From the NCBI RefSeq assembly GCF_036250695.1, contig NZ_CP109427.1, positions 2,418,001-2,482,000 on the forward strand: 64,000 nucleotides of DNA. The letters are read 5' to 3'. Under the pieces are notes generated by a model that searched no databases, was not told where the DNA came from, and saw only the letters and a program-made list of their open reading frames with translations. How positions within the stretch are numbered: position 1 is the stretch's first letter; each line of letters starts with the position of its first letter. This DNA comes from Streptomyces sp. NBC_01497 (GTDB taxonomy: Bacteria; Actinomycetota; Actinomycetes; Streptomycetales; Streptomycetaceae). Below, in pieces: positions 33,892-42,700 of this stretch. The translations under genes were made by a program, and so were the position numbers.

Positions 33892-34542
33892 ATGCCGTTC
33901 CGAGAGATCAACGACAAGCTGGTGGAGGCGACACTCCGCCCGGGGCAGCGGATGTTCAGTCAGCGCGGCGCGATGGTCGCCTACCGCGGGGACGTCAGCT
34001 TCACGCCGAACATCGGGGGTGGTCAGGGCGGGGTGATGTCCATGATCGGCCGCCGCGTCGCGAACGAGGCGACACCGCTGATGACGGTCGAGGGCGACGG
34101 CACCGTGCTGTTCGGCCACGGGGGGCACCACATCCAGGTGATCAACCTGAGCGGGGACACGCTGTACGTGGAGGCCGACCGGCTGCTCGCCTTCGACGGC
34201 GCCCTGGAACAGGGCACGATGTTCATGGGCTCGCAGGGCGGGGTGATGGGCATGGTGCGCGGACAGGTCAGCGGCCAGGGCCTGTTCACCACCACCCTCA
34301 GGGGCCACGGCGCGGTCGCGGTCATGGCGCACGGCGGGGTGGTCGAACTGCCGATCACGCCGGGCCGCACGGTGCACGTCGACCCGCAGGCGTACGTGGC
34401 GCACCACGGCGACGTACGCAACAAGCTGTCGGCCGCCCTCGGCTGGCGCGAGATGGTGGGCCGCGGCTCGGGCGAGGCGTTCCAGCTGGAGCTGAGCGGC
34501 AACGGTGCGGTGTTCGTCCAGGCGTCGGAGGAGAAGCTGTGA
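33892..34542 (+). CDS. AIM24 family protein (2 of 3)
   Basis: A 216-residue AIM24 protein, clearly paralogous to the first: GAMVAYRGDVSFTPNIGGG, GDGTVLFGHGGHHIQVINL, LYVEADRLLAF and GSGEAFQLELSGNGAVFVQ align with the matching pieces. It lies 3 bp after gene 1 and overlaps gene 3 by GTGA. Gly/Met-rich loops (GSQGGVMGMVRGQVSG) are more marked than in gene 1. No enzyme motif is visible. Confidence 0.85.
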   Translation: MPFREINDKLVEATLRPGQRMFSQRGAMVAYRGDVSFTPNIGGGQGGVMSMIGRRVANEATPLMTVEGDGTVLFGHGGHHIQVINLSGDTLYVEADRLLAFDGALEQGTMFMGSQGGVMGMVRGQVSGQGLFTTTLRGHGAVAVMAHGGVVELPITPGRTVHVDPQAYVAHHGDVRNKLSAALGWREMVGRGSGEAFQLELSGNGAVFVQASEEKL

Positions 34543-35324
34543 CCGGGCCCGTGGTCCTCGACCCCTTGACGCTGCCGAGCGACGACAACGTCAACAAGTA
34601 CATGTTCTGCGTCGAACTGCGCGGCGACCAGTGGCTCCTGCAGAAGGGGAAGATGGTCGCCTACTACGGCCAGATCTCCTTCGACGGCGTCGGCCACGGC
34701 CGCTTCGAGGGCCTGCTGCGCACGAGCTTCCACTCGCCGCTGCACGTGGCGGACTGGGTGGTGGCGCAGGGCAGCGGCAAGATGCTCCTCGCCGACCGGG
34801 CCTTCGATGTGAACTCGTACGACCTGGAGGAAGGGAACCTGACCATCCGGTCGGGCAATCTGCTGGCCTACCAGCCCTCGCTCGCGTTGAAGCAGTCGAT
34901 CGTGCCGGGGTTCCTGACGCTCATCGGCACGGGCAAGTTCGTGGCGGTGTCGAACGGTCCCGTGGTGTTCATGGAGCCGCCGCTGCGGGTGGACCCGCAG
35001 GCGCTGGTCGGCTGGGCCGACTGCCCCTCCCCCTGCCACCACTACGACTTCGGCTACATGCGGGGGATCCTCGGGGGTGTCCGGGCCATGACAGGCATCG
35101 GGGGCGCGTCCGGCGAGGAGCATCAGTTCGAGTTCGTCGGGGCAGGTACTGTACTGGTCCAGTCCACCGAGGTCCTGATGGCGGAGCGGCCGACGGGCAC
35201 CGTGCCCGGCGAGGCGGGGATTCCCGGCGGCGGCCAGCAGGGCGGCGGTCCTGCGGGCGGGGCGGCGGGGCTGCCCCGGCTCGGCGGACAGCTCGGTGAC
35301 CTGCAACGACGCTTCGGCCTCTGA
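34539..35324 (+). CDS. AIM24 family protein (3 of 3) with Gly-rich C-terminal tail
   Basis: A 261-residue AIM24 protein, more divergent than the other two: GKMVAYYGQISFDG, GSGKMLLADRAFDVNSYDL, LTIRSGNLLAYQPSLALK and EHQFEFVGAGTVLVQSTEVL. After the domain it carries ~45 residues of Gly/Pro-rich tail ending in LGDLQRRFGL, absent from its paralogues. The GTG start overlaps the previous stop. Three co-translated, unequal AIM24 proteins suggest a hetero-oligomer (inference). Confidence 0.82.
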   Translation: MTGPVVLDPLTLPSDDNVNKYMFCVELRGDQWLLQKGKMVAYYGQISFDGVGHGRFEGLLRTSFHSPLHVADWVVAQGSGKMLLADRAFDVNSYDLEEGNLTIRSGNLLAYQPSLALKQSIVPGFLTLIGTGKFVAVSNGPVVFMEPPLRVDPQALVGWADCPSPCHHYDFGYMRGILGGVRAMTGIGGASGEEHQFEFVGAGTVLVQSTEVLMAERPTGTVPGEAGIPGGGQQGGGPAGGAAGLPRLGGQLGDLQRRFGL

Positions 35325-35398
35325 CGGCGCTCGCGGGACGGGGCGGCGTGCGGGGCGGACGCGGCGGCCATCCTTCGTACAAAATTCAACTTCTTAGG

Positions 35399-35404
35399 TA
35401 GAAT
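35399..35404 (+). promoter_or_regulatory. -10 element of the second marR gene
   Basis: TAGAAT lies 6 nt before the ATG at 35411 in an unusually AT-rich stretch (35380-35405), with ATTC-N13-GAAT symmetry around it. This predicts a leaderless transcript and possible autoregulation. Confidence 0.5.
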
Positions 35405-35410
35405 GTCGCC

Positions 35411-35908
35411 ATGGAGACCGAGACACAGACCGCCCCCCAGGAGACCGACGGCCCCTGGCTGACCGAGGCGGAACAGTGCGCCTGGCGTACACACCTGGAT
35501 GTCAACCGGTTGCTGACGTACCAGATGGAGAAGGACCTCCAGCCGTTCGGCCTGACCATGAACGACTACGAGATCCTGGTGAACCTCTCCGAGGCGGAGG
35601 AGCGAAGACTGCGCATGACCGATCTGGCCGCGGCCACGCTCCAGTCCAAGAGCCGCCTCTCCCACCAGGTCACCCGGATGGAGAGCGCGGGCCTCGTCAA
35701 GCGGGAGCACTGCGAGTCCGACCGGCGCGGACTGTTCGCGGTCCTCACGGACCAGGGGATGGAGACCATGCGCAAGGTCGCCCCGCACCATGTCGCGTCC
35801 GTGCGCAGGCACTTCATCGACATGCTGGCACCGGAGCAGCTGACGCAGCTGCGGGCCTCGCTCACGCCCGTCGCCGACCAGCTGCGCAAGCGGCGCGGCA
35901 AGAACTGA
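35411..35908 (+). CDS. MarR-family transcriptional regulator
   Basis: A 165-residue MarR protein: recognition region MTDLAAATLQSKSRLSHQVT and wing CESDRRGLFAVLTDQG. It follows the AIM24 operon by 86 bp but has its own promoter. Downstream, after 50 bp, comes the P-loop protein gene. One Cys (REHCESD) lies at the start of the wing, a place where redox-sensing MarR proteins can have reactive cysteines, but the sensing type cannot be decided. Confidence 0.9.
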   Translation: METETQTAPQETDGPWLTEAEQCAWRTHLDVNRLLTYQMEKDLQPFGLTMNDYEILVNLSEAEERRLRMTDLAAATLQSKSRLSHQVTRMESAGLVKREHCESDRRGLFAVLTDQGMETMRKVAPHHVASVRRHFIDMLAPEQLTQLRASLTPVADQLRKRRGKN

Positions 35909-35958
35909 GCGGCGGCCCGCCCCCGCCCGTGCCGCACGGCACCGGAGCGGGAGGCGAA

Positions 35959-36489
35959 GTGCCCTCCCCCCGGCGGGTCCTGGTCGTCGGCAGCACCGGT
36001 GCGGGCAAGTCGACCATGGCCCGGGCTCTGTCCCAGGCACTGGGACTGCCGTATCACGAGATGGACGCGCTGTATTTCGGCGGTCCCGGCTGGCGGGTGA
36101 ACGAGAACTTCGCCGAGGACGTCGCGCGGATCGCGGGCGGCACCGGCTGGATCATCGACTCGATCGGCTACCCGGCGGTCAGGGACGTGCTGTGGGACAA
36201 GGCCGACACGATCGTCTGGCTGGACTACCCGCGCCGCGTGATCATGCCGAGGGTGCTGCGCCGCTCCCTGCGCAGGTCACTGCTGCGGGAACGGATCTTC
36301 GGCGGGAACCGGGAGGCCTGGGCCGACTGGCTGACGCGTGACCACCCCGCCTGGTCCGCGTGGAGGGGCCACGCGGAGCGCCGCGCGGAGATCACCCGCC
36401 GCACCCGCGCGGAGCATTTCGCACCCCTGCGAGTGGTGCGCCTGAGCGCTCCCGCCCACGCGGCGGCTTGGCTGCGCGCGCCGCACTGA
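35959..36489 (+). CDS. Small P-loop NTPase, adenylate kinase/FlaR-like
   Basis: A 176-residue nucleoside-kinase-like protein. Walker A is GSTGAGKST near residue 12. The segments HEMDALYFGGPGW, WIIDSIGYP and IVWLDYPRRVIMPRVLRRSL are the hallmarks of the topology modulation (FlaR)/adenylate kinase-like group, whose substrates are mostly unknown. The GTG start has GGGAGG upstream. A trio of Arg-rich helices (RRSLRRSLLRER) near residues 95-110 resembles a lid domain. Confidence 0.8.
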   Translation: MPSPRRVLVVGSTGAGKSTMARALSQALGLPYHEMDALYFGGPGWRVNENFAEDVARIAGGTGWIIDSIGYPAVRDVLWDKADTIVWLDYPRRVIMPRVLRRSLRRSLLRERIFGGNREAWADWLTRDHPAWSAWRGHAERRAEITRRTRAEHFAPLRVVRLSAPAHAAAWLRAPH

Positions 36490-36522
36490 AGCCCTGCCGC
36501 CCATGAGGCGCTGAAACCCGCT

Positions 36523-36538
36523 GCCCCGACGACGGGGC
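36523..36538. terminator. Hairpin between convergent kinase-like gene and meaB
   Basis: GCCCCG-ACGA-CGGGGC forms a perfect 6-bp stem. A second stem, GGCGCCC (36536-36542) with GGGCGCC (36561-36567), overlaps it. Confidence 0.5.
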
Positions 36539-36580
36539 GCCCGTCCGCGCACCCGCTCGTGGGCGCCGCCTCTTCGGGGG

Positions 36581-37543
36581 CTACCGGCCGGGGGTGCCCG
36601 TGACGCCCGCGACCAGCTCGTCCGCCGCCGTGTACGGGTCCAGCTCACCGGCGGCCACCCGGCCCGCCAGGGCCTCCAGACGCGTGTCACCCCGCAGGTC
36701 CGCGATGCGCTCGCGCAGCGACGTGACGGCGATGGTCTCCACCTCGTGCGCGGCCCGCCGGGTCCGGCGCGCGGACAGCGCCCCGTGCTCCTCCATCCAG
36801 GCGCGGTGCTTCTCCAGCGCCTCGACGACCTCGTCGATCCCCTCCCCGCGCGCGGCGACCGTCTTGACGATCGGGGGCCGCCAGTCACCCGCCGCACGGG
36901 ACTCACCGAGGCCGAGCATGTGGTTCAGCTCGCGGGCCGTCGCGTCGGCGCCGTCCCGGTCGGCCTTGTTGACCACGTACACGTCCCCGATCTCCAGGAT
37001 CCCGGCCTTGGCCGCCTGGATCCCGTCGCCCATGCCGGGTGCCAGCAGCACCACCGAGGTGTCGGCCTGCGAGGCGATCTCGACCTCGGACTGGCCGACC
37101 CCGACCGTCTCGACCAGGATCACCTCGCACCCGGCCGCGTCCAGCACCCGGATCGCCTGCGGCGCGGCCCAGGCGAGCCCCCCGAGATGCCCGCGTGTGG
37201 CCATCGAGCGGATGTAGACACCCGGGTCCGACGCGTGCTCCGACATGCGGACGCGGTCGCCGAGCAGGGCGCCGCCGGAGAACGGCGACGACGGGTCGAC
37301 CGCCAGCACCCCGACCCGCCGGCCCGCCTTGCGGTACGCCGTGACGAGCGCGGACGTCGACGTGGACTTGCCGACGCCGGGCGAGCCCGTCAGCCCCACC
37401 ACGTACGCGCGGCCGGTCAGCGGTGCGAGCGCCGCCATCACCTCACGCAACTGCGGTGACGCCCCTTCGACCAGGGAGATCAGCCGCGCCACGGCGCGTG
37501 GCCTGCCCGCCCGCGCCTGCTCCACGAGCTCGGAGACGTCCAT
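36581..37543 (-). CDS. meaB: MeaB/ArgK-type G-protein chaperone of acyl-CoA mutases
   Basis: A 320-residue SIMIBI GTPase. It has Walker A GLTGSPGVGKST, switch-region GGALLGDRVRM, SMATRGHLGGLAWAAP, ETVGVGQSE with the G3 motif, and NKAD for guanine recognition. MeaB loads adenosylcobalamin into methylmalonyl- or isobutyryl-CoA mutase, protects it from inactivation and expels damaged cofactor. Here it can serve IcmA, 6 kb away, and other mutases. The start MDVSELVEQAR at 37541-37543 has GGGAGGATC ~10 nt upstream. It lies downstream of the thiolase gene on the same strand, 201 bp apart, with a hairpin between them. Confidence 0.93.
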   Translation of the reverse strand: MDVSELVEQARAGRPRAVARLISLVEGASPQLREVMAALAPLTGRAYVVGLTGSPGVGKSTSTSALVTAYRKAGRRVGVLAVDPSSPFSGGALLGDRVRMSEHASDPGVYIRSMATRGHLGGLAWAAPQAIRVLDAAGCEVILVETVGVGQSEVEIASQADTSVVLLAPGMGDGIQAAKAGILEIGDVYVVNKADRDGADATARELNHMLGLGESRAAGDWRPPIVKTVAARGEGIDEVVEALEKHRAWMEEHGALSARRTRRAAHEVETIAVTSLRERIADLRGDTRLEALAGRVAAGELDPYTAADELVAGVTGTPGR

Positions 37544-37676
37544 CACAGCCCTGATCCTCCCGTGCACCGGCCGGTCCTCGGCACCGGCCGATGGCCGCTG
37601 CCCGCTCCGGCTGCTTCGCCGTCCGCCTGCTTGCTTGTCGGTCCTTGCCACCGGCCGCTCACCGGCCGCCGCCCAC

Positions 37677-37694
37677 CGGGCCCCCGGGGGCCCG
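37677..37694. terminator. 18-bp palindrome downstream of the thiolase gene
   Basis: CGGGCCCCCGGGGGCCCG is an exact palindrome 50 bp beyond the thiolase stop. CACCGGCCG recurs several times in the same gap (37563-37670). Likely a partial terminator between thiolase and meaB. Confidence 0.45.
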
Positions 37695-37744
37695 AGCGGC
37701 CGCTGTCCACTGCCCCGGGCTCCCGACTGCGGCCGACCGTGACG

Positions 37745-38944
37745 CTACTTGGCCACGCGCACGATCAACGCGTCGCCCTGCCCGCCGCCACCGCACAGCG
37801 CCGCCGCGCCCACCCCGCCGCCGCGCCGCTTGAGCTCCAGCGCGAGGTGGAGCACGAGGCGCGCGCCCGACATCCCGATCGGGTGGCCGAGGGCGATTGC
37901 GCCGCCGTTGACGTTCACCAGGTCGGGGGACACGCCCAGGTCCTTCATGGACTGCACGGCGACCGCGGCGAACGCCTCGTTGATCTCGATGAGATCGAGG
38001 TCGCCGACGGTCAGCCCCTCCTTGGCGAGGGCCTGCTCGATCGCGTGGGACGGCTGGGACTGCAGCGAGTTGTCGGGGCCCGCGACATTGCCGTGGGCGC
38101 CGATCTCCGCCAGCCAGTCGAGCCCGAGCTCCTCGGCCTTGGCCTTGCTCATGACGACGACGGCCGCCGCGCCGTCGGAGATCTGCGAGGCCGTGCCCGC
38201 CGTGATGGTGCCGTCCGGGGAGAACGCCGGGCGCAGCTTGGCGAGGCCCTCGGCGGTGGTGTCCGGGCGGATGCCCTCGTCCGCGGCGAACAGGATCGGC
38301 TCGCCCCTGCGCTGCGGGACCTCCACCGGCACGATCTCCGCCTCGAACACGCCGTTCTTCTGCGCGGCCGCCGCCCGCTGGTGCGAGCGCGCGCCGAACT
38401 CGTCCTGCGGGGCCCGCTCGATGCCCAGGCGGGTGTTGTGCTTCTCCGTCGAGGCGCCCATGGCGATGTCCTCGTACGCGTCGGTGAGGCCGTCGTGCGC
38501 CATGGAGTCGAGGACTTCGAGCGATCCGTACTTGTAGCCCTCGCGGGACTTCGGCAGCAGGTGCGGCGCGTTCGTCATGGACTCCTGGCCGCCCGCGACG
38601 ACGATGTCGAACTCACCGGCGCGAATCAGCTGGTCGGCCAGGGCGATCGCGTCGAGGCCGGAGAGGCAGACCTTGTTGATCGTCAGGGCCGGGACCGTCA
38701 TCGGGATGCCGGCCTTGACCGCCGCCTGCCGGGCGGGCAGCTGGCCCGCGCCCGCCTGGAGCACCTGCCCCATGATCACGTACTCCACCTGCCCGGCGCC
38801 GACGCCGGCCCGCTCCAGCGCGGCCTTGATGGCGAAGCCCCCGAGGTCGGCGCCGGAGAACGACTTGAGCGAGCCGAGGAGGCGGCCCATGGGCGTGCGC
38901 GCGCCCGCGAGGATCACTGACGTGGTGGTGTGCGAACCGGACAT
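37745..38944 (-). CDS. Acetyl-CoA C-acetyltransferase (thiolase)
   Basis: A 399-residue thiolase that condenses two acetyl-CoA to acetoacetyl-CoA or cleaves 3-ketoacyl-CoA. Catalytic residues are visible: the nucleophile Cys in [12 protein letters not shown], His in [10 protein letters not shown] and the second Cys in [20 protein letters not shown] is also conserved. The length matches biosynthetic thiolases. The ATG at 38942-38944 has AAAGGGG upstream. With the 3-hydroxybutyryl-CoA dehydrogenase at 58.6 kb it can begin the route acetyl-CoA to butyryl-CoA, whose product IcmA rearranges. Confidence 0.93.
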   Translation of the reverse strand: MSGSHTTTSVILAGARTPMGRLLGSLKSFSGADLGGFAIKAALERAGVGAGQVEYVIMGQVLQAGAGQLPARQAAVKAGIPMTVPALTINKVCLSGLDAIALADQLIRAGEFDIVVAGGQESMTNAPHLLPKSREGYKYGSLEVLDSMAHDGLTDAYEDIAMGASTEKHNTRLGIERAPQDEFGARSHQRAAAAQKNGVFEAEIVPVEVPQRRGEPILFAADEGIRPDTTAEGLAKLRPAFSPDGTITAGTASQISDGAAAVVVMSKAKAEELGLDWLAEIGAHGNVAGPDNSLQSQPSHAIEQALAKEGLTVGDLDLIEINEAFAAVAVQSMKDLGVSPDLVNVNGGAIALGHPIGMSGARLVLHLALELKRRGGGVGAAALCGGGGQGDALIVRVAK

Positions 38945-39050
38945 GAGCGGGGACCCCTTTGCATGCGACGGTGCGTGCGGCGTGCCGGACGCGGTGCGGC
39001 CGGCCGCATCGGTCTCGGCAGGTGAACGCCGTGAACGACGGTTAACTTCC

Positions 39051-39079
39051 AATGTACCGGCGGGTAGGGACATCGGTCA
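39051..39079 (-). promoter_or_regulatory. Thiolase gene promoter with embedded dyad
   Basis: On the minus strand -35 TGACCG (39074-39079) and -10 TACATT (39051-39056) are 17 bp apart. The near-palindrome TACCGGCGGGTA (39055-39066) overlaps the -10 and the spacer and may be an operator. The transcript would carry a ~100-nt leader. Confidence 0.5.
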
Positions 39080-39143
39080 TCGGCCGGTCCGTGTGACGGC
39101 GCGCACGTTGCGTGACGGCCCGCTGCGCGCTGGACTGGGTCCC

Positions 39144-39572
39144 ATGCTGACGCGTATCGATCACATCGGAATCGCCTGTCACGACCTTGACACAACTGTC
39201 GAGTTCTACCGGTCGACCTACGGGTTCGAGGTCTTCCACGAGGAAGTCAACGAGGAGCAGGGCGTGCGCGAGGCGATGCTGCGCGTCAACGGCACGTCGG
39301 ACGGCGGCTCCTCCTGCCTCCAACTGCTCGAACCGGTCCGGGAGGACTCGGCCGTCGGCAAGTGGCTGGCCAAGAACGGGGAGGGCGTGCACCACATCGC
39401 GTTCGGGACCCCCGACGTCGACGGCGACTCCGAGGCCATCAGGGACAAGGGCGTCCGCGTCCTGTACGACGAGCCGAGGACGGGCACGATGGGGTCACGT
39501 ATCACCTTTCTTCACCCGAAGGACTGCCACGGAGTCCTCACAGAACTGGTCACCTCCCTCCCGCAGGACTGA
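39144..39572 (+). CDS. mce: Methylmalonyl-CoA epimerase
   Basis: A 142-residue vicinal-oxygen-chelate fold enzyme that interconverts (R)- and (S)-methylmalonyl-CoA. Metal ligands and catalytic residues fit the family: His7 in RIDHIGIAC, Gln in SCLQLLEP, His in VHHIAFGTPD and Glu in LTELV near the C-terminus. It connects propionyl-CoA carboxylation and methylmalonyl-CoA mutase, and sits divergent from the thiolase gene. The ATG at 39144 follows no strong Shine-Dalgarno, so it may be leaderless or nearly so. Confidence 0.93.
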   Translation: MLTRIDHIGIACHDLDTTVEFYRSTYGFEVFHEEVNEEQGVREAMLRVNGTSDGGSSCLQLLEPVREDSAVGKWLAKNGEGVHHIAFGTPDVDGDSEAIRDKGVRVLYDEPRTGTMGSRITFLHPKDCHGVLTELVTSLPQD

Positions 39573-39593
39573 CCCCGGGCATCCCGGGCCCGG

Positions 39594-39687
39594 TAGAGTG
39601 GGCCGCTCCGGGCCGGGGCCGGGCCGGGGCGGCGCCCCCACTGATGATCTGACACCATTCCCCCGGGGGGCCGTTCACCTTGAACGG
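39594..39687 (+). promoter_or_regulatory. Putative scy promoter and leader hairpin
   Basis: A TAGAGT hexamer lies at 39594-39599, just after mce. In the predicted leader, CCGTTCA (39671-39677) and TGAACGG (39681-39687) form a 7-bp hairpin with a 3-nt loop, 46 nt before the scy GTG. Confidence 0.4.
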
Positions 39688-39733
39688 TGCTCGCTCAGCA
39701 GAGTTGCGACCAGGGGACGGATGGGACCGCGCA

Positions 39734-42700
39734 GTGCGGGGCTACGAACGCCAGGAGAGCCACCGGGCTGACGACCAGCTCTCGCGGATCGAAGCCGAGA
39801 TGGACCGGCTGCGGACCGCGCGGGAGAAGGCCGTCCAGCACGCCGAGGACCTCGGTTACCAGGTCGAGGTGTTGCGCGCGAAGCTCCACGAAGCGCGCCG
39901 CAACCTCGCCATGAGGCCCTCCTCCTATGACGGTGGCGATCTGGGCTACCAGGCGGAACAGATGCTCCGCAACGCCCAGATCCAGGCCGACCAGCTGCGC
40001 TCGGACGCCGAGCGCGAGCTGCGGGACGCGCGCGCCCAGACGCAGCGCATCCTCCAGGAGCACGCCGAGCACCAGGCGCGCCTGCAGGCGGAACTGCACG
40101 CCGAGGCCGTTCAGCGCCGCCAGCGCCTCGACCAGGAGCTCGCGGAGCGCCGGCAGACCGTCGAGTCCCACGTCAACGAGAACGTCGCGTGGGCCGAGCA
40201 GCTGCGTGCCCGTACGGAGTCGCAGGCCCGCCGCCTGATGGAGGAGTCCCGCAGCGAGGCGGAGCGCTCCCTGTCCGCCGCGCGCGCCGAGGCCGCCCGG
40301 GTCGCGGACGAGGCCCGCCAGCGCCTTACCGCCGACGCGGAGTCGGCGCGCGCCGAGGCCGAGGCGCTGCTGCTGCGCGCCCGCAGGGACGCGGAGCGCC
40401 TGCTGAACGCGGCGTCCAACCAGGCCCAGGAGGCCACGAGCCACGCGGAAGCGCTGCGCACGAGCACCGCCGCGGAATCCGACCAGGCACGCCAGCAGGC
40501 CGCGGAGCTCGGGCGCACCGCCGAGCAGCGGATGCAGGCGGCCGAGGAGCGGATGCGGGAGGCCCGCACCGAGGCCGACAAGATCGTCTCGGAGTCCAAG
40601 GAGGCCGCGGTCAAGCGGCTCGCGGGCGCCGAGTCGCAGAACGAACAGCGCACCCGCACCGCGAAGGCGGAGATCGCCCGGCTCGTCGGCGAGGCCACCG
40701 AGGAGGCCGAGGCCGCGAAGGCGGAGGCCGAGCAGGTCCTCGCGGACGCGCGCGCCGAGGCGGACAAGCTCGTCGCGGAGGCCGCCGACAAGGCGCGGTC
40801 CGCCGCGGCCGAGGACACGGCCGCCCAGCTCGCGAAGGCCGCCAGGACCGCGGACGAGGTGCTCACGAAGGCGTCGGACGACGCCCAGGGCACCCGGCGC
40901 AAGGCGGTCGAGGAGGCTGAGCGCGTCCGCCGCGAGGCGGAGGCCGAGGCGGACCGGCTGCGCGCGGAGGCCGCGGAACAGGCCGACCAGCTCAAGGGCG
41001 CCGCGAAGGACGACACCAAGGAGTACCGCGCCAAGACCGTCGAACTCCAGGAGGAGGCACGACGGCTGCGCGGCGAGGCCGAGCAGCTGCGTTCCGAGGC
41101 GGTCGCCGAGGGCGAGCAGATCCGGGGCGAGGCCCGCAGGGAGGCCGTCCAGCAGATCGAGGAGGCCGCCAAGTCGGCCGAGGAGCTGCTGACGAAGGCC
41201 CGCGCGGACGCCGACGAGCTGCGCTCCGGCGCCACCGCCGAGAGCGAGCGGGTGCGCACCGAGGCCATCGAACGCGCCACATCGCTGCGCCGGCAGGCCG
41301 AGGAGACCCTGGAGCGCACCCGTACCGAGGCCGAACGGCTGCTCGCCGAGGGCGAGGAGCAGGCCGAAGCGACACGGAGCGCCGCCGAGGAGGCCGCAGG
41401 CCGGCTGCGTGACGAGACCGAACGCGCCGTCGAGACGCGCAAGTCGGAGGCGGCCGCCGAGCTGACGAGGCTCCAGAGCGAGGCCGAACAGCGCCTGGAG
41501 TCCGCCGAGTCGGCGCTGACCGAGGCGCGGGCGGAGAGCGGGCGGCTGCGTCGCGAGGCCGCCGAGGAGACGGAGCGGCTGCGCGCGGAGAACGCGGAGC
41601 GCATCAAGTCGCTGCGGGAGCAGGCCGAGCAGGAGGCCGGGCGGCTGCGCGACGAGGCGGCGGGGGACGCGTCGGCCTACCGCGCCGAGGCGGAGAACGC
41701 GGCCGTCCGCATGCGTACCGAGGCCGTGACGGAGGCCGAGCGGCTCAAGACCGAGGCGCAGGAGAGCGCGGACCGCATCAGGCGCGAGGCCGCGGCCGCC
41801 GCCGAACGGGTGGGCACCGAGGCCGCGGAGGCGCTGTCCGCCGCGCAGGAGGAGGCCCTCAGGCGGCGCCGCGAGGCCGAGGAGCTGCTGGAGTCGGCGC
41901 GCTCCGAGGCCGACCAGGAGCGCGAGCTCGCCCGGGAGCAGAGCGAGGAGTTGCTCGCCGCCGCCCGCAAGCGGGTGGAGGACGCGCAGGCGGAGGCGCA
42001 GCGACTGGCCGAGGAGGCCGACCGCGGCGCGAGCGAGACCGTCTCGGCGGCCGAGCAGACCGCCCGGGAGGTCCGCGAGTCGGTCGCGGGCCTGCACGAC
42101 CAGGCGGAGCAGGAGATCGCCGGGCTGCGTTCGGCGGCCGAGCACGCGGCGGAGCGCACGCGCGCCGAGGCGCAGGAGGAGTCGGAGCGCGTACGCGCCG
42201 ACGCCTACGCCGAGCGGGAACGGGCCGGCGAGGACGCGAACCGGATCCGTACCCGGGCCCAGGGCGAGTCCGACGCGGCGCAGGCGCTCGCGGAGCAGAC
42301 CGTCAACGAGGCGGCGGCGGAATCGGACCGGCTGCGCACCGAGGCGACCGTGCACGCCCAGCGGCTGCGGACCGAGGCGTCCGACGCCCGCGCGGCGGCC
42401 GAGCAGGACGCGTCGAGGACGCGCGCCGAGGCGCGTGACGACGCGAACCGCATGCGGTCCGAGGCGGCGACGCAGGCTGACCGGCTCGTCACGGAGGCCA
42501 CCGCCGAGACGGAGCGCATGCGCGCCGGGGCTGCCGAGACGGTCGGCTCCGCACAGCAGGCAGCCGAGCGGATGCGCGCCGAGGCCGAGCAGGTACGCGC
42601 CGAGGCCCACGCGGAGGCCGAGCGGCTGCGGAGCGAGGCGCAGCAGGAGGCCGACCGGCTCCTCGACGAGGCGCGCACGAGCGCGGCCAAGCGCCGCTCC

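Noticed and set aside
38577..39143. Longer start for methylmalonyl-CoA epimerase
   Set aside because: Upstream codons overlap the divergent thiolase gene. The ATG at 39144 gives the exact family N-terminus with the metal-binding His at residue 7.
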